DNA of 64,000 bases from Acanthosepion pharaonis (GCA_903632075.3 CAHIKZ030005496.1:647501-711500); one strand, 5' to 3'; counted from the first letter of the stretch, positions 32,206 to 43,249 are shown. Notes: generated from the letters alone by a model not told the origin. Translations and numbers: made by a program.

Positions 32206-32430
32206 TCTGATTGGAAGAGGTTATAGTAGTTCCAACGAGAGAAAAGTGTGTATAAAAAAAGAATAGAGAATCCGCAAACCTTTTTGGTTGTAATGTGGAT
32301 TTAAAAAAAAATATATATTATGCCTTATTTCCCATAGTTTTGCTACTCGTGTTTCCGGTCTCGCGACCATCATCAGGCAAAGAGTGGATATTTCCACATA
32401 TTATGAAAAGGAATTAATTTTTCATATGTT
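32206..32430 (-). repeat. Dispersed hammerhead-bearing repeat F, copy 1
   Basis: GGAAGAGGTTATAGTAGTTC and CCAACGAGAGAAAA open the unit (as at 43436). After the TTTTGGTTGTAATGTGGATT segment come the hammerhead motif (32339-32381) and AAGAGTGGATATTTCCACAT. Copies or halves occur at 43436-44140 and 53810-54150. Confidence 0.75.
32339..32381 (-). ncRNA. Hammerhead ribozyme, minimal, intact core
   Basis: On the minus strand: stem I UUUGC (32381-32377) pairs with GCAAA (32343-32339); core CUGAUGA (32376-32370); stem II is U-GGUC/GACC-G closed by the tetraloop GCGA (32369-32356); then GAAA (32355-32352); stem III is only A-C/G-U around the loop ACGA; the cleavage triplet is GUA, ending at 32344. 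All conserved core bases (C3, U4, G5, A6, G8, A9, G12, A13, A14) and the A15.1-U16.1 pair are present. A 2-bp stem III is typical of Penelope and retrozyme hammerheads, which work best as dimers. Activity is inferred, not shown. Confidence 0.85.
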
Positions 32431-32639
32431 TTCGATGTTAAATATTCTCGATATTAGACATTCTCTATTTGGTGTGTTAGTGACCCAAATGTCTTTCTTG
32501 AACTGGCAGTGAAAGAATTCTGCATGAAGGGTAATAAAACAATTAAGATTGGTCTGAGAAAGCGTGAGAAAGATATCCATATTCTTGTCTTTTAATGACC
32601 CTTGTGTGTTCTTCGATATGTCCATTTTTTGTGTTCTTG

Positions 32640-32900
32640 TCAGCATGCGTACGCATACGTATATTCCCTCTCCATATACACATATTGTCTTATTATAAGG
32701 AATTAGTATGCAAATATGTACACATACACATAAACACACATACATATACATACACGCAAACACACTTCCTTCGTTCGCGTGCATGCCCTTGTGTAGTTTT
32801 TTTTTTTTTTTTGCTAGTATGTGTATTCATCTACCAGTAGGCGCATATAGACGCGCACTCCCTCTCTGTACATACACGCTGTCTTATTATAAGGAATTAT
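32640..32900. repeat. Direct duplication, offset about 195 bp
   Basis: TGTCTTATTATAAGGAATTA occurs at 32685 and again at 32880, preceded in both by CTCCCTCT-like and TATACACATA/TACATACAC-like sequence. Confidence 0.7.
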
Positions 32901-32903
32901 ATA

Positions 32904-33020
32904 CAGGGTGATTGAAAAGTAACTGCCTATTTTACCTATGATGGACTCTCCCGTCTTATAAAAATTATAGTTAGACGGGATAGTGCATTATACATAACAT
33001 AGTTACTTTTCAATCCCCTG
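32904..33020. mobile_element. 117-bp MITE with inverted repeats
   Basis: Left end CAGGGTGATTGAAAAGTAAC, right end GTTACTTTTCAATCCCCTG, with TA before the left end and TG after the right end. There is no coding sequence. The ends resemble those of mariner-type transposons. Confidence 0.8.
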
Positions 33021-33027
33021 TGTCTAT

Positions 33028-33028
33028 A

Positions 33029-33099
<71 letters not shown>
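33028..33099. repeat. (AT)n microsatellite
   Basis: About 35 AT units with one TGTATA interruption near the start. Confidence 0.95.
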
Positions 33100-33100
<1 letters not shown>

Positions 33101-33535
33101 GTATTGAGTTTTGATTGTATCTTTGTCAGTGCATAGAAATATGTTTTAGACATTTATTAACATGTACTTCCATACACGTAGAAATATGCCGACAAGTGAA
33201 TACAATCATTTAGCGATGCATGTAATTATCAGTAATTTTCCCGTACACGCTTTTTACGCATGCGTAGATTTAATATTCATTTCCGTTTGCAAAACTGTTT
33301 CCTGCCAGCTTTGCAACAATGTATGCTGTCCCCTTTGCATTTATTTCTCGCCTCGAAATCTAGTCATGGGCAAATAAAGGAATCGGCATAACGCAACGTT
33401 TCCGTTTGATCCCAAAGAGCAATATTTCGCTGTCTTGTTGCAAAAAATAAAAATAAAAAACTACTAAAGGAAAATGTTTTATAGAAGATATGTAAAGAAG
33501 AACATGGGGGCAGATTGAGGAAAACGAAATTGTTT
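33100..33535. other. Unrecognised DNA
   Basis: No gene recognised; the plus frame 33162-33377 is Cys-rich but has no known motif. Confidence 0.5.
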
Positions 33536-33539
33536 AATC

Positions 33540-33540
<1 letters not shown>

Positions 33541-33573
<33 letters not shown>

Positions 33574-33706
33574 TGTGAGTGAGTGTGTGTGTGTTTGTGT
33601 ATAGTAAATTTAATATAGCATGATTGGCACGAATATATATATATATATATATACACATATATATATATTTATATATATATATACACATATATATATATAT
33701 TTTCGA
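33541..33706. repeat. (GT)n and (AT)n arrays
   Basis: GT-rich 33541-33600; AT-rich 33634-33706 with CACATA interruptions. Confidence 0.95.
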
Positions 33707-33769
33707 CGTATATATATGCTATAATAAATTTATAATATATCTATACCTATCTATTTATTTATTTATCTG

Positions 33770-33821
33770 TCCATCTCTCTCCCCCTCTCTCTCCCCCCTC
33801 TCTCCCCCTTCTCTCTCCCTA

Positions 33822-33857
<36 letters not shown>
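33770..33857. repeat. (CT)n(AT)n compound microsatellite
   Basis: CT/CCCT-rich stretch passing into AT units. Confidence 0.95.
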
Positions 33858-33960
33858 AATGGCTTTTTATTTACCATTTGAACATAATTTTATCATTTTA
33901 AACGTTATCTTTAGTCGATAATAATATGAACAGTACATTTAATTATTTTCGTCTATCGTT

Positions 33961-34128
<168 letters not shown>

Positions 34129-34129
34129 T

Positions 34130-34990
34130 TGAAATGCATTTTAGAGGCATCGATCATTTCGACCAAGTAGATGTTACAGAATGAATAATTAAATAAAAAT
34201 ATTGCTTCAGTTTTGCTGAAGTCTGTAGTGATTTTAACCAGCTCGTAAGAACAATTCAAATAAACCAATCATAAATGCGGATCAATAAAATTTATAGCAT
34301 TACATTAGCTTAAATTTAACGTGAAGATTTTAATGTATAGTTTGGGATCTCTATTATTTATTGTCACAGCTGAATTAAATTCACTTGGAACGAAGGAAAT
34401 TATGTTAAAAATCAATATCTCTTGTGAATCATATATTTTTAATACCTACTGACTTACTGTTTTTTTGCAAGATCACCGCTTGTTGTTAAGTTACATTTAG
34501 GGAGTGCCTTATTATAATGATAGTTTTTGGGACGTATGAGAAGATAAAATCAAATTACAATGTTGTACAAGTTAAAACGATATTTTTTTTGCATTAGGAA
34601 TATAAATGTGAATTTATTTAAAGTGGTAGAAGGAAATTCGCGTGTAAAAATGATATTCGCGCCTACGTTTATGTAAAACATCCCATGCTGGTTTGGTATT
34701 GTTATCAACCTTGGCAAATCGTATTCAATGTTGTTTACAATGAGACACGAGCTTCCCCTGGGATTAAGACGTCTCCCAAACACGGATAGGAAAATGACAC
34801 GTTTTTTCAATACCATATCTTCTTGGTAAAGAGAGAACGATATAAGTTTCGTCATCCATCTTCTCAGCTGCATTTTCATAGCGCCATCTAGGGTTCGTTA
34901 GTTGAACTTCCAAATTGAACAATCCCTTTATTTTATATACTTTACTATGAAATTTTGACATGATTTTTTATTATTTCCAAATTAGATATA
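34130..34990. other. Unrecognised AT-rich DNA
   Basis: Minus frames of 94-109 codons (34550-34879) show no recognised domain and AT-driven composition. Confidence 0.5.
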
Positions 34991-34994
34991 ACTC

Positions 34995-34995
34995 G

Positions 34996-35043
<48 letters not shown>

Positions 35044-35350
35044 TTCTTTTTATTTCTGGTGTGTAAACATTTCTTTCCGTGTCTTTCCCAGAGACCTAAG
35101 ATTAGAAATGGCATTATGACATTTTTCAATGTAAAAAAAAAAAAAAAAATCATGGATAAAGTCCTTCGTAAGGTGTGGTCTGTACCCGTGAGAACAATTT
35201 TTTGTACTTCTTTAAGGCAGGGGCTTCCAGAGATCCTTTCAATTAGTCTACTGGAATCTTTTCCAACCAATCCGAGGGCTCCAACTACAACAGGGATAAT
35301 TGATGTCCCTATGTGCCACATTTTTTTAGATTTCGATTTCCCTTTCATTA
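34995..35350 (-). mobile_element. RLE LINE 3' end with (TAA)n tail, copy a
   Basis: On the minus strand the coding end reads MWHIGTSIIPVVVGALGLVG and KDSSRLIERISGSPCLKEVQ and HTLRRTLSM, then the 3' UTR and a (TAA)n tail at 34996-35043. Same family as 18785-19722. It ends abruptly at 35350 in (AAT)-like sequence. Confidence 0.85.
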
Positions 35351-35379
35351 TTATTATTGAGATTTCTATTTCACATATT

Positions 35380-35822
35380 ATTATTATTATTATTATTTCC
35401 ATTGCTTTCAGTTGCACACTCACTTCCTTCTTGATTCCGGCTAGAGACCTAATGTAAGAAATGGTATTATGACATTTTCAGTTAACATTTTAGAACCTAA
35501 GAGCACACACATTTTACATTGGTAAAGCTATTCGTAAGGTGTATGCTTTATATTTGAGAACAATTTCTTTGTATTTCTTTAAGAAATGGTCTACTAGGAA
35601 TCCCTACAGTGAAATTATCAGAACCTTTTCTAATCAAATCGAAGACACCAATCCCAACTGGAACTGTTGATGTCTTCATGTGTCGCGTTTTCTAAACCAC
35701 TATCCTTCATTTTGATAATTTTTTGAAGAGCTTCAGCGATACTTTTCAGTCAGCAGGAACTGCAATGCCAATAAGAAAAGCACATTGTGCTTTTGTGGCC
35801 TTTAATTACTATGAACGATTAG
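35380..35822 (-). mobile_element. RLE LINE 3' end, copy b (diverged)
   Basis: Same order of blocks as copy a (CTAGAGACCTAATGTAAGAA, TTCGTAAGGTGTATGC, TTTCAGTCAGCAGGAACTGC on the plus strand) but more diverged, ending where the 5S-tRNA SINE begins. Begins at a (TTA)n run at 35380-35397. Confidence 0.75.
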
Positions 35823-36085
35823 ACTTACGGTCACATCACGTAAGATCACCAAAGTTAAACAATGTCAAAACCCAAGATGGGTTACCGTTTGGGAATACCA
35901 GATGCTCTAAGCTTGGAACTGTGGGCGGGGTAATGCATAATGACTCGGGATTGTTAATCGGACAGACGAGTTCGAATTGGTTATATTCACTTACAGGAAA
36001 ATACCATTAGAAAAGGTATGAATTCACTTCTCCCCCAGCTATGGGTTAATTCTTAAGAATTTTATAACTAAACCATTATTATCTA
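35823..36085 (+). mobile_element. 5S-tRNA chimeric SINE, copy 3
   Basis: 5S-like part 35823-35914 (CTTACGGTCACATCACG, ATCACCAAAGTTAAACAATG, TACCGTTTGGGAATACCAGA, GCTCTAAGCTT) with an internal deletion of about 25 nt. It is followed directly by the tRNA-like unit (GTGGGCGGGGTAATGCATAA, GACGAGTTCGAATTGG, TTATATTCACTTA) and the tail (AAAGGTATGAATTCACTTCT, AGCTATGGGTTAAT). This copy shows the 5S head, tRNA-like middle and tail in one uninterrupted stretch. Confidence 0.85.
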
Positions 36086-36198
36086 CAAAAATAAAATAAA
36101 ATTGTGTAAAAAATTATTTCGGCACTAAATAACCCATAGAGGTTGATGTGCCACTAAACCAAAACTACCAAACAATCTGAAATATTAAATTTGAAACA

Positions 36199-36202
<4 letters not shown>

Positions 36203-36232
<30 letters not shown>

Positions 36233-36624
36233 TTCTTTGATTTCTGGCATTTACACATTTCTTTCCCGGTCCCGCCCAGAGACCTAAGGTTAGAAATGGC
36301 ATCATGACACTTTCCACAGACAAAAAAAAAAAAAAAAAAAAAAGATTACATAGATATAGCCCTTCGTAAAGTGTGGGCTGTAATTGTCAGAACAATTTTT
36401 TGTATCTCCTAGAGGCATGGACTTCCAGGAATACCTTCAATTAGTCTACTGCAATCTTTTCCAAACAGTCCTAGGTCTCCAATTACAACAGGGATTGTTG
36501 ATGTTCCCATATGCCACATTTTCGAGATTTCTATTTCAAGGTCCTTGTATTTTGACAGCCTTTGGAATATCTTCAAAGATACATTGCAGTCAGCAGAGAC
36601 TGCCATATCAACAAGGAGGCACCG

Positions 36625-36626
<2 letters not shown>
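36203..36626 (-). mobile_element. RLE LINE 3' end with (TAA)n tail, copy c
   Basis: Minus strand reads MAVSADCNVSLKIFQRLSKY, KDLEIEISKMWHMGTSTIPV, VIGDLGLFGKDCSRLIEGIP and GSPCL before a stop, close to 19360-19550. (TTA)n lies on both sides (36203-36230 and 36627-36686) and an A-run on the plus strand at 36324-36343. Confidence 0.85.

Positions 36627-36687
<61 letters not shown>
36627..36687. repeat. (TTA)n array
   Basis: About 20 TTA units at the truncated 5' side of LINE copy c. Confidence 0.95.
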
Positions 36688-36688
<1 letters not shown>

Positions 36689-36849
36689 GTCCACCCAAAA
36701 ATGTCTGTGGAATTATCTTCGAATATTTTCCATTATTCTTTTGGTCCCATACTAATTAGAATTGTCTATAAACTGTCCAAATTTAATGTTTTCTTTTTAT
36801 TCTTTGTGTTCAATGAAAATGGCAATTCTGTTATGCTGAAAATAGCTTA

Positions 36850-37062
<213 letters not shown>

Positions 37063-37796
37063 CTCCAGCTTGTAGACCAATCATTCCTCCAAAAAAATGC
37101 TGCTGCCATAATTCATTCAGAATTCCTCATGTTCTATGTTCTTCTCTACTACTACTACTACTACGGATGATCTATCGACTTCAGACGGGTCAGAAAATTA
37201 ACGGCAACAACTTTGGCTGTATACTCTAACAAGGGCAAGTTTTCAATTTATCAAGTGTAAATCCGGCTTTCACAAACACGTTTTCGCTACACGGCATAAT
37301 TTTTACAAGGCACGCAAGAGAATAGTTTGAGCAAACGGTTTTTTTTTTTAACTCTTCTTTCCTTTCCAATTAAGTCTCTTGCAAATAAACAAATAATTCC
37401 TGTTCACTTTCAAACTGCGTATAGAGTCCTGTTCCTTTCGCGCCTAATGATCGGGTCATTTTTCCTATACGGTATAAATTTCCATAGTTAATCAATATGA
37501 AAGTGAAATGCAATATTGTAAACAAGTTCTTCGAAGAATAGCGTTAGGCAATTTCTTTGGAAAGTAGATTTGTGTTTCATGGCAAGAACGAACTGATAAG
37601 CTCATCTAATAATGACAATTACCTTGGATTTTGAAAAATCTTTTTTAAATGCCACCTGCTTTCAGGACATAGACACTTATAACTCCTCATAATTTTGTTT
37701 GTTTACCATTTGTGAATTGCCATAACTTCACTTATACTGGATAGGTTTCCCATTTATTAAAAAAAATTATATAATAGAAAAATGAAAAACTATATA

Positions 37797-37800
<4 letters not shown>
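37063..37800. other. Unrecognised DNA
   Basis: No gene, RNA or repeat recognised; a short (CTA)n run at 37145-37163. Confidence 0.5.

Positions 37801-37803
<3 letters not shown>

Positions 37804-37860
<57 letters not shown>
37804..37860. repeat. (AT)n(AAT)n array
   Basis: AT units then about nine AAT units. Confidence 0.95.
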
Positions 37861-37861
<1 letters not shown>

Positions 37862-37862
37862 A

Positions 37863-37910
37863 AAGGCTTAAACACTAATATATGGAATATTAGTGTTTTA
37901 GCCTTTTTAC
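37863..37910. repeat. Hairpin repeat
   Basis: AAAGGCTTAAACACTAATAT and ATATTAGTGTTTTAGCCTTT are inverted around ATGGA. One half recurs at 15440-15465. Confidence 0.85.
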
Positions 37911-38086
37911 TATATCCTTACTCTGTCCTGGACATTGAATTCTACCTGGATTATATCCTCTTCGACTTATTTTTTTATACAAATATATATATATATGTGT
38001 GTATGTATGTATGTATGCATATATATTTATATATTTTAGATATATGATTGCATATGTATGTGTATATTTACCACTTATATTATCAA

Positions 38087-38229
<143 letters not shown>

Positions 38230-38261
38230 ACAAACATTATTTACAAAAATAGTATGACAAA

Positions 38262-38345
38262 TTGACAAAAGGTTTTGTGATGCGTTTCATCCGTCAGGAT
38301 TTCATCGGACTGGGTTTTGTTGATGTTGCCACGTCTACACATGCG
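38262..38345 (-). repeat. Repeat with decayed hammerhead-like core
   Basis: Minus strand: CCGAUGA, stem II AUCC/GGAU with loop UGAC, then GAAAC and GCAUC (38308-38284). U4 is C and stem I is not convincingly paired. It is related to 54290-54400, which shares TTTCATCC(G/A)TCAG and the CATGTGCATG/ACATGCGCAC region. Confidence 0.55.
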
Positions 38346-38654
38346 CACGAAAGAAGAGACGCTCGTAGCTTCAAAAGCTTGGAAATATTATATTTAAAAG
38401 AATATTTTTTGAAAGAATATTTTTTCAGTCTAGCCAAATTCCTCTGTATTTCTTTTCTTTTTATCTCCATCACTTTTGTTCCTCACTATCCCACATTATG
38501 ACAACAGAAAATCTACCAAATATGGTGATATATTGTAAGAGCCTGGGTGCAAATCTACCATGGCTGAAATGGCGATCAAGGCACTTTTCATACATTTTCT
38601 TCTCAATGGATTTTTTTTCTCTTTACACACGAGGGCACACAGGCAAACACACAC

Positions 38655-38712
<58 letters not shown>
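38655..38712. repeat. (AGAT)n array
   Basis: About 14 units. Confidence 0.95.
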
Positions 38713-39078
38713 GGTTACTCGTTTCTAAGCGCACCCGTCTTTTAGGGGTGCTAGCACAAAACGTTTTGCAGATGTCCGATCAACACACGGTGTCCACTGT
38801 GGTTTATATTGCAACTATGCTTTGAACAAGACCAGTGTGCTGAAAACCTCTGTCACGCTGATTTCGTTCTAGCACCAGTATTCTGAACGGTTCCGCCTAC
38901 GCAAGTTCATTTACAAGGCTCGCTACGTTTTTCAAGGACTTCTCAAAGGTGTTGTGCGCTGGGATCGCCTCCCCTGGTCGATATAATCAAGAAGCCACTG
39001 ACAAATCTACCATGGTAAGATTTAAACCTGGGTCTCAGTAATCGAACGTTCTAACGACGCAGCCACGCGCCCAGATAG
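38713..39078 (-). mobile_element. Candidate tRNA-like SINE, family G
   Basis: Minus strand head GGGCGCGTGGCTGCGTCGTT and CCAGGTTTAAATCTTACC fit degenerate A and B boxes spaced as in a tRNA, followed by a body of about 270 bp ending at the (AGAT)n array. Only one copy was noticed in the window, so the call rests on the tRNA-like head. Confidence 0.5.
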
Positions 39079-39175
39079 ATACATAAAATTTATTTTAATG
39101 AATACAACACAAGGCGAAATGGCCACTAAGATGCAAAAGGCTAATGGGAGTTAAAGAAAAATAAGAAGTTTTTAG

Positions 39176-39470
39176 AAGGAATCGGAAACCTAATTCTAAA
39201 CACAAGACAAGACTTAATCCTTTAATTCTCTTCCAAAGACCGGGGAGGAGTGTGAACCGGACGGTAGGTGACCCTATTTATTTCTATTGAACAAAAAATA
39301 GTAAATAAGATTTCTGAGTTCAGGTGTTAGAAGCATAGATCCGAATAGAATTTAGACGGAACCGGAAATCCAATCGTAAACAGGAAACAAGGGATAAGCC
39401 TCTACTCATGTTCTAAAGACTGTGAAGGAGTGCAAAGCGGATGATAGCCGGACCTATATACCCCTACATA
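39176..39470. repeat. Two tandem units of 180 bp
   Basis: AGAAGGAATCGGAAACC at 39174 recurs as AGACGGAACCGGAAATCC at 39354, followed in both by CTAAACA/GTAAACAGG, AAAGAC, GGAGTG and CCGGAC/GCGGATG. Confidence 0.75.
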
Positions 39471-39649
39471 TATCTATATATATACACTGAGAAGGGGAGA
39501 CTAGAGTTATAATAATGATATTTTGTTTTGGAATGAAACAATTCTGGCAACTTGATTATATATAATGCATAATTTGTAATAGCATTCTTTTTTCGCTAAT
39601 TGTTGTATCATACGTAATGGGCATGTCCACATTCACATAAATACCATAG

Positions 39650-40310
39650 TAAATACTCCATGTTGATCTGCTGTTGGAGAATCGTCTCCAGCTGTGCTGG
39701 TCAAACTCACTGATTCCGGGTAGAGAGAAACCCCAGACAAGGGTATGTCGAAGGGCAGACTCTCGTCTCGGGAAACAGCTACCTAATCCCGTGTTATACG
39801 GTATTCACGAGAAATTTTTGGCCGAGTCTATGGACTCGGCTACCCGACATTAAATTTGCTTTGTGCCACATCTGACTGCCTGTGGCGATTACTAAATATC
39901 CTGCAGTTGGAGATTGGTCTCCAGTTGTGTTGGTCGAACTCTCTGCCTCCAGGCAGAGAGGAACCGCAGACAAAGTTATGTCGTAAGGCAGAGTCTTGTC
40001 TAGAGAAACAGCTGCCTGACCCCGTTTTATACGGGGTCAACGGGAATTTTTGGCCGAGCCTGCGGGCTCGGTACCCTACATGAAGTTCGGCCTTGTGCCA
40101 CATCTGACTGCGTGGGGCGGTTGGTAGATATCCTGCAGTTGAAGATTCGTGTCTGTATCGAGAACTGAAATTAGGAAAAAGCGAAAGTGTAAAAATAGGT
40201 TTAATGTCATATTGGTCAAGCCTATGGGGTCGGATACCCTACATTAAATTCGGTCTTGTGTCACATCTGACCACGATTGGTAGATATCCTGCAATTGGTG
40301 ATTCATATGG
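39650..40310 (+). repeat. 232-bp satellite array, about three units
   Basis: TTGGAGA recurs at 39675, 39908 and (as TTGAAGA) 40139; TTGTGCCACATCTGACTG recurs at 39861 and 40093, giving a 232-233 bp period. A third, shortened unit ends near 40310. Each unit contains a hairpin GGCCGAGCC..GGGCTCGG-like (GGCCGAGTC/GACTCGGC). A solitary relative is at 30390. Confidence 0.9.
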
Positions 40311-41080
40311 AATTCACTTGACTCACTTTTAGTAGTTGACTAATTCTATATGTGTTGTTCTTGTTCTAAGTATTATCGTTCCTTACCAACCATTGTTTGA
40401 TTATTCTATTCAGTAACCTTTCCTAGGTTACAACACTAATCTTGAAGACCAGGAAAATGTAGCAAAATAGATTATCAGTTATGCTGTATAATGTGTTTAT
40501 TGCCTTAAATCTCGCTTCATGTTAACATATAGCTTCGACCCTGTCTTTAATCTTCAATGCACACCTTCTGAATATGACATTGAAAGCAAACTCTCCGCGC
40601 ATTATTTAAATTAAACCCATATTACCAAAGCAAACTTTGTGTACATATTGTCTAAATATACAATAACTACATTTTCCCGCGTGACTTTTGCAAACGAGGC
40701 GAAAACTGTAAAACGTGTAAAATCTGCTTTTAACCCAGTGATCAAATGGCATAAATATTTCTCGCAGTAATTTTCTCGTTTTTATTTTTTTATATTTTTT
40801 TCCGTACCACCAACTTTCGATCTTAACTAGCATCTTGCTCGCATCTTAAATTCTCTAACAAATTGTAAAACGAATAGTTCAGTAAGAAACATCCTGAAGG
40901 CCTGCCTGTATCGAGAACCGAAATTAGGAAAAAACGCAAGGCATTTTTTAGCGTATAAAAAATTGCACGGTGAATCTGTCTGTTAAACTAGAAAACTGAT
41001 ACAATTGTTTCTAGATTCAAAATATAACTAGATATTCGATAGAAAAATCATATTTAACATATAACCCGTCCTGTGAATGA
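40311..41080. other. Unrecognised DNA
   Basis: Contains GTATCGAGAACCGAAATTAG near 40909, also found near 40157 at the edge of the satellite. No gene recognised. Confidence 0.5.
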
Positions 41081-41215
41081 CGATAAACTATGTCCAACAG
41101 CAAGGCCTCTGATCAGGATGCTTTGAGTGGCGTGGAATCACCTCTTTATTGCTGGTGTCTCCAGGTCCACTCTGACGCGGGATGGTAGCACTTGTTAGCA
41201 CCCAAACTGTGCACA
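41080..41215 (+). repeat. Dispersed repeat H, copy 1
   Basis: CAGCAAGGCCTCTGATCAGG, GTGGAATCACCT, CTCCAGGTCCAC and TGGTAGC match the complement of 62930-63075. Confidence 0.8.
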
Positions 41216-41219
41216 AAAC

Positions 41220-41424
41220 CTTATGAAAGTTTAAAATTAGGTTTAATGCCAGAAATACTTTGTAAAAAAAATACTACTAGTAATACCTTATTTCCAGCAA
41301 TACATTTTTGAAAAAAATATTATCAGCAATAAAAATGTTGTCAGCATTAAATAATCTATTAAGGTTGATATGCCGTAAAATAAACCAAACGAAACCTAAA
41401 CTAACCCCCTTCCCCCCCAAAAAA
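41220..41424 (+). repeat. Dispersed repeat I, copy 1
   Basis: CAGCATTAAATAATCTATT, AAGGTTGATATGCCGTAAAA and ACCAAACGAAACC end in a C-rich then A-rich tail at 41405-41427. Related sequence occurs at 36115-36175, 41645-41770 and, inverted, 62640-62900. Confidence 0.8.
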
Positions 41425-41645
41425 AAGGGTCGCTAGAGTTCTTAAATAACAGGGAAAACAGATGAGGACTTCCAACACACTGTAAATCAAGAGTCAGCGA
41501 AGCAATAGTTATATAGTTTGGAGAGAACTGGACCCAGCTCAGGAGCACATTTATTTATGAAAGGCAAATTTAGAGATGATGTCCAATAACATTGATGTGT
41601 TTATGCTCTACTCACTCAACAAAGCGTCAGTTCTAGGAGTAAAAT
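41425..41645 (-). pseudogene. APE-type LINE fragment between direct repeats
   Basis: AGAGTTCTTAAATAAC, GATGAGGACTTCCA, AGTTATATAGTTTGGAGAG and GAGCACATTT match the plus-strand reading of 9815-10045 of the long LINE. The fragment is flanked by copies of repeat I at 41330-41420 and 41640-41720. Confidence 0.75.
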
Positions 41646-41775
41646 CTAAACCTATCTATTAAGGTTGATATGCCGTAAAACAAACCAAACGAAACCTAAA
41701 CTAACCCCCCCCCAAAAAAAAAAACTTGTCGGAACCTATTGAGGTTGTTACGCCGTAAAAGAAAACTAAAACCAA
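41646..41775 (+). repeat. Dispersed repeat I, copies 2 and 3
   Basis: CTATTAAGGTTGATATGCCG at 41655 and CCTATTGAGGTTGTTACGCC at 41735, each followed by GTAAAA and A-rich sequence. Confidence 0.8.
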
Positions 41776-42690
41776 AATTATCTTATAACAGATTTATTTG
41801 AATCTGGAAAAATACTTTTAAAATGCAGAACAGAAGTGTTTACTTATAATTTCTGGCGGTTAATCCACAATCTAGCAGATCAATGTTCTATTAATTCGTT
41901 GCTAAAGAAGCTGGAGTAATGTTCGTCTCTCTATATCGGCCCACAAATTATCTGAAGTATTTTCTCATCTTGTAACTTTAAAGATTCAGATTAGATCAAA
42001 AGAGCAAGACCGGAATGAAATATTGCTGGCCTTTTGGGACCGGAACTACACGATCCACACTTAGTAGCCTTGATATAATTCAGCGCAAATTGAAAACAAA
42101 ATATTTCCTCTCAACAACCTTTTTGAAATAGACGCAACTTTGGCAGCCTTTCACTAATTTATCGTTTTCTTTTTTCCATGGCGAATGTAGTGAAACCAGT
42201 TCTTTAGTTCACACCTTTATAATTTGGACACTAAATGGCAATTCTAAGGAGTCAAATCGACCATATTTTCCTTCTTATCCCAAATGGGAGGCGGAAGCCT
42301 CACTTGGATACCATTTTCACTAAGAAATGTTAATTCCCTACAAAGCTTGATCTATTCAAGTCAAAATAAAATTTTATCTAACCTCCTTATCCTCATAATA
42401 CCCATTTCTTATCAACTTCTATTGCATTCACTTAAGTTATCACTTTCACTTCAACTATAACTTTCAGATTTTAGTGTTGCTTCCAAAATTGTATTTGGTG
42501 ATATTCCGTAAAAGATTTCAATGCGGCATCATTTATTTATTTATTCAAATGCATTGTTAATCATTATCTTTTTCCTTCTTAATTCCTTTTCATTTATTGT
42601 TCTCCCTCTTTAATCTCTTTACTAGTTTATTTAATTTTTTCTCATATGCTTTTCACTAACAGTTTACGTCTTACTTGCTTGGGGGGAAAT
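41776..42690. other. Unrecognised DNA
   Basis: No gene, RNA or repeat recognised. Confidence 0.5.
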
Positions 42691-42691
42691 G

Positions 42692-42725
<34 letters not shown>

Positions 42726-42750
42726 TAGATAGATAGATAGATAGATAGAC
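42692..42750. repeat. (AT)n(AGAT)n compound microsatellite
   Basis: About 15 AT units then seven GATA-type units. Confidence 0.95.
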
Positions 42751-42769
42751 TATAAATTAATTAATTTAA

Positions 42770-42884
42770 AATATGTTTTTTCGCTACACAGTTCTAACCA
42801 CGTTTCAAAAATGGAAGCTGAAAGCTTCGAATTTAATTTTGTAATTAAATTAAAGACATTAGTTCCATTTCATCCTCAAGCGAA
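42770..42884 (-). repeat. Repeat with long-stem hammerhead-like fold
   Basis: Minus strand: stem I UCGC/GCGA (42883-42880 and 42784-42781); UUGAGGA in the core position; a long stem II (AAAUGGAA/UUCCAUUUUU) with an inner AATTTAAT hairpin; GAAAC intact; stem III of about 8 bp (ACGUGGUU/AACUGUGU); then A before GCGA. Core positions 3 and 7 are changed, so activity is doubtful. Confidence 0.6.
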
Positions 42885-43249
42885 TTTTGGAGTAACTTTT
42901 AAAATTACTGGGTTTTAAAGACACAGCAAAAATCATAATTCACGTTTCCAAGGATACAGATAAATCCACTTCAACCAGACAAGGGGTGCCTACGTGTTCA
43001 TTATCGCTGTATTTTGATGTATCAGTTATTAGTTACGTTTTGGTAGGGTTAGGGATGTATTTTTCAATGAAATCTGACATCCGTTAAATGCATGTCGTCT
43101 GGATTTTTTCAAAAATAATTATCGTTAACGGCAAAATTCTTACGGCATTGTTTTCTATTTGTATACTTAAAGATTTTTGCTGGGGTGTTTAGGTTAGAAT
43201 ACGATTTATTTAACTACGATTTGAAAAATATTTTCACTTTTAATTTTAA

